Shown one piece after another: positions 17,425 to 25,829 of a stretch of 64,000 nt of DNA. The DNA comes from DASUKM01 sp036278735 (GTDB taxonomy: Bacteria > Acidobacteriota > Vicinamibacteria > Vicinamibacterales > 2-12-FULL-66-21). A model generated the notes under the pieces. The model worked only from the letters and a program-made list of their open reading frames with translations, was not told the origin of the DNA and did not search any database. Positions within the stretch are counted from its first letter, which is position 1; every line of letters starts with the position of its first letter. Both the position numbers and the translations under genes were made by a program. The stretch is from the NCBI GenBank assembly GCA_036278735.1, contig DASUKM010000047.1, positions 135,191 through 199,190 of the forward strand, in the 5' to 3' direction.

Positions 17425-17704
17425 GTAGGGCGGGTCTTTAGACCCGCCGGGCGGTAGGGCTGGACCCGCCGGGCGTTAGGGCGGGTCTTCAGACCCGCCG
17501 GGGTGTAGGGCGGGTCTTCGGACTCGCCGGGGTGTAGGGCGGGTCTTCGGACTCGCCGGGTTGTAGGGCGGGTCTTCGGACCCGCCGGTGTGTAGGGCGG
17601 GTCTTTAGACCCGCCGGGGTGTAGGGCGGGTCTTTAGACCCGCCGGGGTGTAGGGCGGGTCTTCAGACCCGCCAGGCGGTAGGGCGGGTCTTCAGACCCG
17701 CCAC
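17425..17704. repeat. Tandem array of ten hairpin repeats
   Basis: Ten head-to-tail units of about 28-29 bp, each beginning GTAGGGCGGGTC. Each folds into an 8-bp stem GGCGGGTC/GACCCGCC with a four-base loop TTTA, TTCA or TTCG. The second unit is shortened. Two units have GACTCGCC in the right arm, which keeps the stem as a G-U pair in RNA. The spacers between stems are variable (GGGCG, GGGGT, GGTGT). The array ends 13 bp before a pseudopilin ATG. It is not a CRISPR: there are no unique spacers. Confidence 0.93.
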
Positions 17705-17717
17705 GGCCGTTGGTCAC

Positions 17718-18206
17718 ATGCTGAACACACGCATCCGGCGCCGCGCGGAGCGCGGCTTCACGTTCATCGAGCTGCTGGTCGTGACGACGATCATGCTGAT
17801 TCTCGCCTCCGCGATCATGCCGCTGGCGCGCGTCACCGTGCAGCGCGAACGGGAAGCGGAGCTGCGGCGCGATCTGCGGGAGATGCGGACGGCGATCGAC
17901 AAGTTCAAGGACGCGGCCGACGCCGGCATCATCGCGCCGATGGACATCAAGGCCGGCAGCGAGGGCTATCCGCCGGATCTCGACACGCTCGTCCAGGGGG
18001 TGTCGGTGGCCAACGATCAGACCGGGCGCAAGCTCAAGTTCCTGCGGCACGTCCCGGTCGACCCGATGACGAATTCCACCGAGTGGGGGCTGCGCTCGTA
18101 CGGCGACAAGCCGGATTCCACGTCGTGGGGCGGCGGGAACGTGTACGACGTCTACACGAAGTCGGACGGGAAGGCGCTCGATGGAACGAAATACAAGGAC
18201 TGGTAG
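17718..18206 (+). CDS. Type II secretion/type IV pseudopilin, GspG-like (first of overlapping pair)
   Basis: 162 residues. A prepilin leader with cleavage after Gly (RRAERG|FTFIELLVVTTIML) carries the essential Glu5 and a hydrophobic N-terminal helix. A periplasmic helix (REREAELRRDLREMRTAIDK) precedes a GspG-type C-terminal domain ending in ALDGTKYKDW, the region that binds calcium in true GspG. It is a minor or major pseudopilin of the system encoded upstream. Its 3' end overlaps the next pseudopilin by 26 bp. The hairpin array sits directly upstream, so its ribosome-binding site lies in sequence right after the last stem. Confidence 0.92.
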   Translation: MLNTRIRRRAERGFTFIELLVVTTIMLILASAIMPLARVTVQREREAELRRDLREMRTAIDKFKDAADAGIIAPMDIKAGSEGYPPDLDTLVQGVSVANDQTGRKLKFLRHVPVDPMTNSTEWGLRSYGDKPDSTSWGGGNVYDVYTKSDGKALDGTKYKDW

Positions 18207-18585
18207 GGCCGGGTTCACGCTGATCGAGCTGCTGGTCGTGATCTCGCTGATCTCGATCCTCGCCGCGATGGGGCTCGTCCAGTACAAGAACTCGATCGTC
18301 AAGGCGCAGGAGAGCGTCCTCAAGACCGATCTCTTCCGCATGCGCGACGCGATCGACCAGTACTACGCCGACAAGGGGAAGTATCCGGCCTCGATCGACG
18401 CGCTGGTCAGCGAAGGCTACATGAGAAAAGTGCCGGAGGATCCCTTCACGAAGTCCTCCGACTCGTGGCAGACCGTGCCCGCGGAGCCCGACCCCAACAA
18501 CCCCGACGCGGAGCCGGGGATTTACGACATCAAGAGCGGCGCCCAGGGCACCGCGCTCGACGGCTCCAGCTACGCCGACTGGTGA
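18181..18585 (+). CDS. gspG: Type II secretion pseudopilin GspG (second of overlapping pair)
   Basis: 134 residues, typical GspG length. The prepilin leader TGRAG|FTLIELLVVISLIS has cleavage after Gly, a Phe at +1 and Glu5. The conserved core is RMRDAIDQYYADKGKYPAS, VSEGYMRKVPEDPFT, and the C-terminal calcium-site segment DIKSGAQGTALDGSSYADW. It is probably the major pseudopilin. Overlap with the preceding gene and the shared ALDG...Y.DW ending indicate a tandem duplication. It ends 5 bp from the convergent Ig-domain lipoprotein gene. Confidence 0.93.
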   Translation: MERNTRTGRAGFTLIELLVVISLISILAAMGLVQYKNSIVKAQESVLKTDLFRMRDAIDQYYADKGKYPASIDALVSEGYMRKVPEDPFTKSSDSWQTVPAEPDPNNPDAEPGIYDIKSGAQGTALDGSSYADW

Positions 18586-18590
18586 CCTGA

Positions 18591-19670
18591 TCAGCCGCCC
18601 GTCGTCGTCGTGCCCTTCGTGACCACGACCGGGGTGCTGATGGACGACTCTTCGCCGGACGCGTCGGTCGCAATCGCGGTTGCCGTGTATGTTCCCGACT
18701 TCTTGTAAAGGTGCGGCACCTGCGTGGCGCCGCTGATCGGGCCGAGGTCCACCGAGTCCCCATCGCCAAAGTCGACCCTTACGTTCTCGACGTTCACCCC
18801 GGTAGCCATCGTGACCGTGAACGCGGTCGCCGTCGTGGTCGTGCCGGCTGTCGTGACGACGAAGGACGTCAGCGGCCTCGGCCGAACCGTGACCTTGACG
18901 CTTCCCGTCGTCGCGCCAGACTGCGCGGTGACCGTGGCGGGGCCGACGCTGGTGGTCGTCAGCGTCGTGGTGGCAATCCCGTTACCGTCGGTTACGGCCA
19001 GGGTCGGCGAGACCGAACCCTGGTCGGTGCTGAAGGCGACGGACACGCCGGGTACCGGGACGCCGTCCGTGTCGGTGACGATCGCCGAAATCTTCGACGT
19101 GCCGCCGTCCGAACCGAGCGACTGCGGGTTGGCGGTCACGACGACCGCGGTCACGGCACCCGGTCCGACCTTCAGTTGAAGCTGAGCGGAGGCACCCCCT
19201 GAATAGGCGGTAATCGTCGCCATGCCGCCCTGGCTGTCGGCGATCAGTTTCACGATCACCTGACCGTTGTGGGTCCGGGCCTCCGCCGGCTCGATCCGCC
19301 CCACCGTCGTCGTAAAGGAGATGAGCGTCCCGTTCTGGACCGGTGTTCCGGCCCCGGTTGTCGACGTCGCCACCGGCGCCGTCGGGGTCCCCGACTGGCC
19401 GGGAACGCCAGTTCCTCCCGTGCCCGTTCCTGTGCCGGTGCCCGTGCCGGTGGTCGGAGGCGGAGCGGCCGTTCCGTTTTCGATGACGGTGGCGATCACG
19501 TCGACCGAGCTGTTCAGCGACACGGCATTGCTGGTCGAGAGGAGCGTGATGACGGTGCCGGTCGGGGCCAGCAGCGGCACCTTGTCGCAGCCGAACACGA
19601 TCGACAGACCGGCCAGCGCCGCGACGGCCGCGAGGCGCACGCGGACAAGACGACGGGCATGTGCTAGCAT
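18591..19670 (-). CDS. Surface lipoprotein with bacterial Ig-like (Big_1) and PKD domains
   Basis: About 359 residues from the ATG at 19670 (an in-frame ATG at 19697 would overlap the divergent gene's start codon and lengthen the signal region). The signal peptide ends LAGLSIVFGC, a lipobox. A Thr/Gly repeat (GTGTGTGTG) around residues 75-90 is followed by a Big_1 invasin/intimin-like Ig domain (about 150-255: SKISAIVTDTDGVPVPGVSV, ATTTLTTTSVGPATVTAQSG). A PKD-like domain follows at the C-terminus (VRVDFGDGDSVDLGPI, YKKSGTYTATAIATD). Such lipoproteins are cell-surface adhesins or structural parts. It is inserted, on the opposite strand, between pseudopilin genes, which hints at a link with the pilus. 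Confidence 0.88.
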   Translation of the reverse strand: MLAHARRLVRVRLAAVAALAGLSIVFGCDKVPLLAPTGTVITLLSTSNAVSLNSSVDVIATVIENGTAAPPPTTGTGTGTGTGTGGTGVPGQSGTPTAPVATSTTGAGTPVQNGTLISFTTTVGRIEPAEARTHNGQVIVKLIADSQGGMATITAYSGGASAQLQLKVGPGAVTAVVVTANPQSLGSDGGTSKISAIVTDTDGVPVPGVSVAFSTDQGSVSPTLAVTDGNGIATTTLTTTSVGPATVTAQSGATTGSVKVTVRPRPLTSFVVTTAGTTTTATAFTVTMATGVNVENVRVDFGDGDSVDLGPISGATQVPHLYKKSGTYTATAIATDASGEESSISTPVVVTKGTTTTGG

Positions 19671-19695
19671 AAATGACGGTAAGGATAATACTCGC

Positions 19696-20304
19696 ATGGA
19701 CTTAGAGGGTCAAGGCGAACGCGGCTACGCGATGGCCGCGCTCCTCGTGATGATTGGCGTGGCGGCGGTCATCATGACAGCCGTGCTGCCCGTGTGGCGG
19801 CACGAGGCGCAGCGGGAAAAGGAAGCGGAGTTCGTGTTCCGCGCCCAGCAGTACGTCCGCGCGATCCGGCTGTACCAGGCCAAATTGCACACGTTCCCCC
19901 CCAGCGTCGACGTCCTCGTGCAGCAGCGGTTCCTGCGCAAGAAGTACAAAGACCCCATCGCGAACGACGACTTTCAGCTGCTCTATGCCGGGGGGCAGTC
20001 GGTCACGCCCGGCGGCCAGGCGGTCGTCGGGACCGGCGGCATCATCGGGGTGACCAGCAAGAGCAAGGCTGAATCGATCCGGGTCTTCAACGGCGCGACG
20101 CACTACAACCAATGGCAGGTGCTGTTCGCGAACACGAGGGGCGGTGGCCCAGGTGGTGGCGGCGGTGGTGGCGGCGGCGCCAATGGTGGCGGCGCTGGAG
20201 GCCGTGGAATAGGGCCTGGCACCGGAGGCCGCGGCGGTCCGCCACCGGCCGGGCCGGGCGGCGGGATGGGGCAGCCGATTATCCGGCATCCGGGCGGCGG
20301 ATAG
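19696..20304 (+). CDS. Atypical pseudopilin-like protein with Gly-rich tail
   Basis: 202 residues from an ATG preceded by AAGGA. The N-terminus is a prepilin-like hydrophobic helix, ERGYAMAALLVMIGVAAVIM, but the leader/Glu5 motif is not canonical: the residue at +5 of a Gly-Tyr cleavage site is Ala, not Glu. The central part resembles GspG: KEAEFVFRAQQYVRAIRLYQ, FPPSVDVLVQQRFLRKKYKD. The last 55 residues are almost only Gly with some Pro and Ala. It lies divergent from the Ig lipoprotein gene and could be a GspK/GspH-like minor subunit. The Gly-rich tail is unusual for any pilin. Confidence 0.85.
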   Translation: MDLEGQGERGYAMAALLVMIGVAAVIMTAVLPVWRHEAQREKEAEFVFRAQQYVRAIRLYQAKLHTFPPSVDVLVQQRFLRKKYKDPIANDDFQLLYAGGQSVTPGGQAVVGTGGIIGVTSKSKAESIRVFNGATHYNQWQVLFANTRGGGPGGGGGGGGGANGGGAGGRGIGPGTGGRGGPPPAGPGGGMGQPIIRHPGGG

Positions 20305-20330
20305 CGTCGGGAGCGTCATTGTGTGCAGCC

Positions 20331-20355
20331 GGCGGACGGAAGGTCCGCCCTACAG
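20331..20355. repeat. Single palindrome related to the hairpin family
   Basis: GGCGGAC-GGAAG-GTCCGCC followed by CTACAG, the reverse-strand equivalent of the CTGTAGGGCGG lead of the 17425-17704 family with a different stem. It lies between the convergent ends of the pseudopilin-like gene and the CRTAC1 gene and could act as a bidirectional transcription barrier. Confidence 0.55.
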
Positions 20356-20391
20356 AACCTTGGACGACCGGCCGGGGCTGGCAGCCGGAGG

Positions 20392-22062
20392 TCAGGAGCC
20401 GACCGGGACCGGAGCGCCCCCCTGCCGGACCCGATAGTGCCGATCGGTGCGGATGGACGGGAGCTGCTGGACGCGGCCGTCGGGCCATCGGATCTCGCAG
20501 CGCACCTCTGAGGCGTCCCCGACCCCGATGTTGACGCGCGGGTCGTGCGACGAGAGATAGCTGCCGCCGCTCGCGACGATCCGCAGCGCCTGTCCGCCAG
20601 GCCATCGGGCCATCACTCTCGTGCCCGTCGCGTCGCGCACCGTCGCGCCCTCGAGGGTGAGTTCGACGTAGTGGCCGTGCGGGTCCACCGCGCGGTACAG
20701 GGCGGGGGTGCCGTCCAGGTTGTTGACGACGACGCCGAGCCGCCCGTCGTTCCAGAAGTCGGCGGCCGCCAGGCCGCGCCCGACGGCCAGACCCGGAAGC
20801 GCTTGCCGCGGCAGCTCCGTGAATCCGCCGTCGCCGCGATTGACGAACGCCTGCACGGGCATCCGCCACCGCGACGGGATCCCGAGCGTGTCGACCTGCG
20901 GATAGACGTGGCCGTTGGCGACGATCAGATCGTCGCGGCCGTCGCGATCGAAATCCGCGAACGCGGTGCCCCATCCCATGTAGAGCCACGTCGGCTGCGC
21001 GAGCCCCGCGCGACGCGTCACGTCTTCGAACAGCCCGCCGCCGAGATTTCTGTACAGCGTGTTGTAGTCGTCCACGAAGTTGGTGACGTAGATGTCGGGG
21101 CGGCTGTCGCGGTCGTAGTCCCCCCAGGCGATCCCCATGCCCGCCTGCTCGTGCCCCTCCTCGCTGAGCGCCAGGCCGTCCTGCATCGCCGTGTCCACCG
21201 GACGTCCGCCGTCGAAACGGTACAGGGCGTTCGGCGTCGAATCGTTGCCCACGTACAGCCGCATCCCGCCATCGCCGGCAAGCGGCAGGAAGACGGCGCC
21301 GAGTCCGTAGTACGCCTTCGGATCGACGCCGGCGCTGACGTCGCGGAAGCGCCCGCCGCCTTCGTTGTGGAAGAGGAGATCCCGTTCACCCGGCAGCCCG
21401 CGCGGACCGCAGTTGACGACGAGGCCGCGATGCCGGCAGTCGGGGATCTTTTCGGGCTGCGGCAGGTGCGCCGGATCCAGATGGACGTAGCCGTTGACGA
21501 ACAGATCGAGGCGTCCGTCGCCATCGTAATCGCCGAAGGTCGCCCCCGTGTTCCACCGGCCGGCCGCGCCGCCCACGCCGGCCGCGGCGGTCACGTCCGC
21601 AAACTTCCAGCCACCGTCGTTGCGCCAGAGTTGATTCGGCGCGAGAAAGTTCGTGATCAGCAGATCGGGATCGCCGTCGTTGTCGTAATCGGCGGCCGCG
21701 CAGCCCATGCCCCAGCCGGCGTTGCGGATGCCGGTGCGCGCCGTTACGTTTTCGAAGTGTCCCGCTCCGGTGTTCCGGAAGATGCCGTGCGGCGGGGCGG
21801 GCGCACGTCCGGCGGCCGATGCGAACGTGCCGCCGTTGACGAGGATGACGTCCGTCCAGCCGTCGCCGTCGAAATCGGCGGCGCACACGCCGCCGCTCAT
21901 CACTTCGGGGATGTAGCGCTTCTCGGCGGTGCCGCCGCCCACTTCGTGAAAGGACGCGAGGCCCGCCTGCACCGCGACGTTCTCGAAGGTCAGCGGCACG
22001 GCTGCGGGATGCGCCACTGCCAGGACCGCGACCGCCGCGAGGGGAGCAACGAATCGAAACAC
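20392..22062 (-). CDS. CRTAC1 family protein: FG-GAP/VCBS repeats plus ASPIC/UnbV domain
   Basis: 556 residues. A signal peptide (about 1-22) leads to repeated FG-GAP/VCBS blades with calcium-binding DxDGDG loops: ADFDGDGWTDVILVN, ADYDNDGDPDLLITNF, GDYDGDGRLDLFVNGY, GDYDRDSRPDIYVTNF and ADFDRDGRDDLIVANGH. Together they should form a seven-bladed beta-propeller. The C-terminal ASPIC/UnbV domain (about 465-535) has TRVMARWPGGQALRIVASGG and EIRWPDGRVQQL. Proteins of this family are exported and abundant in Acidobacteria and Planctomycetes; their function is not established. It is transcribed alone, convergent to the pilus cluster. Confidence 0.93.
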   Translation of the reverse strand: MFRFVAPLAAVAVLAVAHPAAVPLTFENVAVQAGLASFHEVGGGTAEKRYIPEVMSGGVCAADFDGDGWTDVILVNGGTFASAAGRAPAPPHGIFRNTGAGHFENVTARTGIRNAGWGMGCAAADYDNDGDPDLLITNFLAPNQLWRNDGGWKFADVTAAAGVGGAAGRWNTGATFGDYDGDGRLDLFVNGYVHLDPAHLPQPEKIPDCRHRGLVVNCGPRGLPGERDLLFHNEGGGRFRDVSAGVDPKAYYGLGAVFLPLAGDGGMRLYVGNDSTPNALYRFDGGRPVDTAMQDGLALSEEGHEQAGMGIAWGDYDRDSRPDIYVTNFVDDYNTLYRNLGGGLFEDVTRRAGLAQPTWLYMGWGTAFADFDRDGRDDLIVANGHVYPQVDTLGIPSRWRMPVQAFVNRGDGGFTELPRQALPGLAVGRGLAAADFWNDGRLGVVVNNLDGTPALYRAVDPHGHYVELTLEGATVRDATGTRVMARWPGGQALRIVASGGSYLSSHDPRVNIGVGDASEVRCEIRWPDGRVQQLPSIRTDRHYRVRQGGAPVPVGS

Positions 22063-22080
22063 GGATCAATTGTAGCGGGC

Positions 22081-22276
22081 GGTGCCAGTTGCCAGTTGCC
22101 AGTTGCGGCCAGTTCCCAGTTTCCAGTTTCCAGTATCCAGTTTCCAGTTTCCAGTTACAGGTTCCTGGTTCGCGGGTTCCAGGTTCACAGGTTCCAGGTT
22201 CACAGGTTCCAGGTTCCATCCGCGCGCCGCACCCCGGCCCTCCGCCCTCCGCCCTCCGCCCTCCGCCCTCCGCCCT
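22081..22276. repeat. Heptamer arrays CCAGTTT, GGTTCCA and CCGCCCT
   Basis: Three consecutive families between divergent genes. CCAGTTG/CCAGTTT units (about 22084-22160) pass into GGTTCCA/GGTTCAC units (about 22160-22220) and then five CCGCCCT units (about 22240-22276). All three have a 7-bp period. Any promoter for either flanking gene must lie in or between these arrays. Confidence 0.9.
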
Positions 22277-22299
22277 CCGAGTACGCGATGATCGGAGGT

Positions 22300-23457
22300 A
22301 TGGCCCGCCTTCTTGTCGCCGCGGCGTGCGTGCTGATGCTGACGGGCCCATATCCTGCGTCGGCGGGCACCGCCCTACAGGACCGCGCGCGCGCGGCTGC
22401 GCTGGCGGCGCAGGCCGACGAGGCCGCGGCCGCCGGGAATGTGGCGAAGGCAATCGAGCTGCTCGAGCAGGCGGCGCGGGCGGCGCCGGCCTGGGCGGAA
22501 CTGAAGGTCAACCTCGCCGCGACGCTGAGCCGGGCGGGGGACTATCCCAAAGCGATCGCGGCCGCGCGCGAGGCGCTCGCGCTCGATCCGTCGCTCGACG
22601 GCGCGCGCTTCAATCTCGGATTGGCGCTGCTGAAGTCGGGGAATGCGGCCGATGCCGCCGCGACGCTCGCGCCCTATGCCGATCGATCGACGGGGGTGCC
22701 CGCCTCCGTCCACGCGGCGCTCGGGCTCGCGTGGGTGCAACTCGGACGCGACAAAGACGCGCTGCCCGTCCTGCAGCGTGCCGCAGACGAGGGCAGCCGG
22801 GCACCCGAACTGCTGCTCACGCTCGGCGACGTGGCCGTGCGGCTGCAGCAGATTCCGCGCGCGGCAGCGGCGCTCACGCTGCTTCAGCGCGTGGCGCCCG
22901 AGGCCGCCGGCACCGCGCTGCTGGCCGGCGACGTCGCCGACGCGCAGCAGGATTGGCCCGCGGCCGCCCGCGACTACGGCGACGCGATCGATCGCGCACC
23001 GACCTCTGCCCGGGCACACCGGTCGCTCGGACTCGCGCGCTACAAGCAGCGCCAGTACGCCGCCGCGGCCAGCGAGTTGCAGCGCGCCATCGCGCTGGCG
23101 CCGGAAGACGTCTGGGCCCGCTACTACCTGGCGCAAATCTGGCTCGATACGGGGAAGGCGGCGGATGCCGCTGCCGATCTCGAGCGCGCCGCCGCGATGG
23201 CCCCTCGGCGAACGGACGTGTGGCGCGATCTCGGGCGGGCGCGGCTGGAACTCGATCAGGCGGGTCCGGCCGTCGAGGCGCTCACACGCGCCGTGAAGCT
23301 CTCGCCGGAAGACGCAAGCGCGTGGTTCCTGCTCGGCCGCGCGCTCCGCAAGCGCGGGGACCGCGACGCAGCGGCCGCCGCCTTCACGCGTGCGGCGGCG
23401 CTGAATCAGCAGGAGCGCGACAGGCTGCGGAAGCGAGTGTCAGGCGGTGGGGGATGA
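22300..23457 (+). CDS. Secreted/periplasmic TPR-repeat protein
   Basis: About 385 residues. Two in-frame ATGs (22288 and 22300) are possible and neither has a well-spaced ribosome-binding site; 22300 gives the tidier signal peptide MARLLVAAACVLMLTGPYP, cleaved near ASAG. The rest is about nine TPR units: ELLEQAARAAPAWAELKVNL, LGLALLKSGNAADAAATLAP, LGLARYKQRQYAAAASELQR and LGRALRKRGDRDAAAAAFTR. It has no enzymatic motif. It is a probable periplasmic scaffold of unknown partners. Its 3' end overlaps the convergent serine hydrolase gene by 18 bp. Confidence 0.88.
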   Translation: MARLLVAAACVLMLTGPYPASAGTALQDRARAAALAAQADEAAAAGNVAKAIELLEQAARAAPAWAELKVNLAATLSRAGDYPKAIAAAREALALDPSLDGARFNLGLALLKSGNAADAAATLAPYADRSTGVPASVHAALGLAWVQLGRDKDALPVLQRAADEGSRAPELLLTLGDVAVRLQQIPRAAAALTLLQRVAPEAAGTALLAGDVADAQQDWPAAARDYGDAIDRAPTSARAHRSLGLARYKQRQYAAAASELQRAIALAPEDVWARYYLAQIWLDTGKAADAAADLERAAAMAPRRTDVWRDLGRARLELDQAGPAVEALTRAVKLSPEDASAWFLLGRALRKRGDRDAAAAAFTRAAALNQQERDRLRKRVSGGGG

Positions 23458-24519
23458 AGGGTCCGGCACGCCGCTCCTGACGACCGCGTCGTGCACGGCG
23501 CGGCGCACCTGCTGGATCGCGTTGGCGCCGTCGCGTGTCGGGTGCACGCGGTTCGTGAGCAGGATGACGTAGAGATCGAGTTCGGGATCGATCCACAGCG
23601 ACGTGCCGGTGAACCCGGTATGGCCGATCGCGCGCGGCGACATCAGCGTGCCGCACGAGGAGGTCGGCAGCATGGTGTCCCAGCCGAGCGCGCGCGAGCT
23701 GTGGGGCACGCCGCTCTTCTGCGCGAACCGAAGGATCGTCTCAGCCCGTGCGAGGCCGTTGACGCCGCCGCGCAGCCCTTTCAGGATCTCCGCCGCGAAG
23801 CGGCCCACCGCCGCCGCGGTGCCGAACAGGCCCGCATGGCCGGCGGCCCCTCCGAGCGCCCACGTGTTCTCGTCGTGGACCTCCCCCTGGAGCAGCCGTC
23901 CGCGCCAGGGGTCCGTTTCGGTGGGTGCCGTGCGGGCGCGCCAGGTCCGCGGCGGGTTGAACGCGAGCGGCTCGGGGGCGGCGATCGCCGCCACGCGCTC
24001 GAACTGCGCCTCGAGCGGCCGGCCCGCCGCGTCTTCGAGCAGGAAGCCGAGCAGCATGAATCCCAGATCGCTGTAGATCGAGCGCGAGCGCGGAGGGTAC
24101 TCGAGCGGCAGCGTGCAAATCGCGCGCTGGAATTCCGGCCGTCCCTGCACGTCGCGAAAGAACGGCAGGTAGCCCGTGAGGCCCGACGCGTGCTCCAGCA
24201 GATCCCGGACCGTCACCGTCTCGCGATCGGATCCCGTCCAGTCCGCGAGCCGGTCGCGCACGCGCACCCCGAGGCCCAGCGTGTCCTGTTCCACCGCCCG
24301 CATGGCCAGCGTCGCGGTCGCGATCACTTTCGTGAGCGAGGCGAGATCGTAAATCGTGTCGGGGGAGGCGGCGGGGGAGTCCGGGTCGTAGGTCAGGCGG
24401 CCGACCGCGGCCTGCGCGCGGATGCCGCTCGAACGTCCGCACTCGATCGCCGCGCCTGGAAACACGCGCGCCGCGACGGCCTCTTCGAGCAGCCGGACGA
24501 CGTCAGCCGGAACACTCAC
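23440..24519 (-). CDS. Class C beta-lactamase-fold serine hydrolase (YbbE/AmpH-like)
   Basis: 359 residues. The penicillin-binding-fold motifs are all present: SxxK in DLASLTKVIATA, the Tyr motif in SIYSDLGFML (YSD in place of YSN/YAN), and the third motif HTG in AIGHTGFTGTSLWIDP. I see no signal peptide (MSVPADVVRLLEEAVAAR), so it may be cytoplasmic or use another route. In Bacillus subtilis a homologue (YbbE) lies in the murQRP-amiE-nagZ peptidoglycan-recycling operon. Here too the downstream genes include MurQ and an amino-sugar kinase. I infer a D,D-peptidase or amidase-like role on muropeptides. Substrate is unproven. Confidence 0.9.
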   Translation of the reverse strand: MSVPADVVRLLEEAVAARVFPGAAIECGRSSGIRAQAAVGRLTYDPDSPAASPDTIYDLASLTKVIATATLAMRAVEQDTLGLGVRVRDRLADWTGSDRETVTVRDLLEHASGLTGYLPFFRDVQGRPEFQRAICTLPLEYPPRSRSIYSDLGFMLLGFLLEDAAGRPLEAQFERVAAIAAPEPLAFNPPRTWRARTAPTETDPWRGRLLQGEVHDENTWALGGAAGHAGLFGTAAAVGRFAAEILKGLRGGVNGLARAETILRFAQKSGVPHSSRALGWDTMLPTSSCGTLMSPRAIGHTGFTGTSLWIDPELDLYVILLTNRVHPTRDGANAIQQVRRAVHDAVVRSGVPDPSSPTA

Positions 24520-24534
24520 GGGTGAAGCGCCTGG

Positions 24535-25818
24535 TCAGCGCGCGTTTGGATCCGGCGGTCCGGCCGACGTGATCGCGCGGCCGACGAACGCGAGGTAATC
24601 GGAGTCGCCGCGCGCGGCGGCCGTCAGGCTGTCGTATGAGAAAAGGATGAAGCCCGCCGCGCCGAGCCGGCGGATCGTCTGGATGTTGTCGACCGTCTGG
24701 GCGGCCGTGAGCCGGTACGCGCCGATGCCGGCCCAGACCATGCGCGGGCCGGCGATCTCGCCGGCCGATCGGATCTGATCGCTGAACTCCGCCGGGTCGG
24801 TCGTGTAGGCCATCGGGCAGACGGCGTCGACGAGCCCGTTCTCGAGCCAGGTGCGCCAATCCTGCAGCCGGTGATCGTACGCGCCCTGCACGTCGGGCGC
24901 CACCGCGACGCTCACGAGCGCGGACGGCCGGGCCGTCTTGATCGCGGTGCGCAGCCGCATCATCAGGCCCGTCATGCGGGTGCGGCGGAACGCCGCCCAC
25001 TGCTGTGGATACTGATCGGGATAGGCGAACAGATCGACCGCTTCGCGGGCGTCGAGCGTCCGCTGCACGGCGGCGGGCAGGGTCGGCCGCAGCTCGGCGC
25101 GGAACTGCGCGATGGCGCCGCGGCTGTAGTCGAACTGATCCGTCGGGTAGCGCGCGTAATCGAGGTGGATGCCGTCGACCGCGTAGCGCCGCGCCACGTC
25201 GGCGACGACGCGGGCGACGTACGCCGCGGCCGCCGGAATCAGCGGCGACGTGTACAAGCCCTCCACGGTGTCGGACGCGCCGCGCGTCCAGCGCGCGATC
25301 TTGCCGAGGTAGGCCGGATCCGTCGGGTCGATCGAGGCGACGTCCTGCGCGATCGGCCGCGGCACCATCAGCCAGTCGGGGTGCGCGTAAATGACGTGCG
25401 TGCGCGCGACCGGCAGATCGGTCGCGCTCGCGACCAGGTTGACGTTCATCCAGGCGTGTACGCGCAGACCGGCCGCATGCGCCCGATCGATGACGACCTG
25501 GAGGGGGTCGAACGACGCGGGCTGCCGGGCCAGGTCCAGCGCGCGCGGTTCGAGCGTGCTGGCGTAGTAGGCGTCGCCGCGGCCGCGGACCTGGACGAAG
25601 ATCGCGTTGAAGCCGCGATCCCGGGCGGTGCGCACGAGCGACTCGATGCTTGCCGGCGTCGTGAGCGACGTGCGCAGCACCCAGAGCGCGCGCAGCTCCG
25701 GCGGATCGTCGGGCTGCGCGTGCGCGGGGGCCGCGGCCAGGCCGCCGGCCAACGCCCACACCGCCGCCGTGAAGGCAAGCGCCACGCGCAGCCGCGAGGC
25801 CGCTCGCTGGATGTGCAT
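24535..25818 (-). CDS. Exported GHL10-family glycoside hydrolase-like protein (DUF4015-type)
   Basis: 427 residues from ATG 25818. A signal peptide (LRVALAFTAAVWALAGGLAA, cleaved near AHAQ) is followed by a TIM-barrel GHL10 domain: ELRALWVLRTSLTTPASI, RDRGFNAIFVQVRGRGDAYY, GLRVHAWMNVNLVAS, AVDGIHLDYARYPTDQFDYS (with the conserved D and Y), DAVCPMAYTTDPAEFSD, and AGFILFSYDSL at the last strand. Related proteins act on peptidoglycan or glycans; some are annotated as poly-GlcNAc hydrolases, but activity for this branch is not established. It ends 15 bp before the serine hydrolase start on the same strand, so the two are probably one operon that acts on cell-wall fragments. Confidence 0.9.
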   Translation of the reverse strand: MHIQRAASRLRVALAFTAAVWALAGGLAAAPAHAQPDDPPELRALWVLRTSLTTPASIESLVRTARDRGFNAIFVQVRGRGDAYYASTLEPRALDLARQPASFDPLQVVIDRAHAAGLRVHAWMNVNLVASATDLPVARTHVIYAHPDWLMVPRPIAQDVASIDPTDPAYLGKIARWTRGASDTVEGLYTSPLIPAAAAYVARVVADVARRYAVDGIHLDYARYPTDQFDYSRGAIAQFRAELRPTLPAAVQRTLDAREAVDLFAYPDQYPQQWAAFRRTRMTGLMMRLRTAIKTARPSALVSVAVAPDVQGAYDHRLQDWRTWLENGLVDAVCPMAYTTDPAEFSDQIRSAGEIAGPRMVWAGIGAYRLTAAQTVDNIQTIRRLGAAGFILFSYDSLTAAARGDSDYLAFVGRAITSAGPPDPNAR

Positions 25819-25829
25819 AGAAACGGCTG

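Noticed and set aside
17425..17704. CRISPR array
   Set aside because: The units are palindromic and directly abutting with only 3-5 variable bases between stems; there are no unique spacers of 25-40 bp and no cas genes.
22355..22381. Copy of the hairpin family inside the TPR gene (GGCGGGCACCGCCCTACAG)
   Set aside because: The match is short and lies in coding sequence for the signal peptide; it may be chance.
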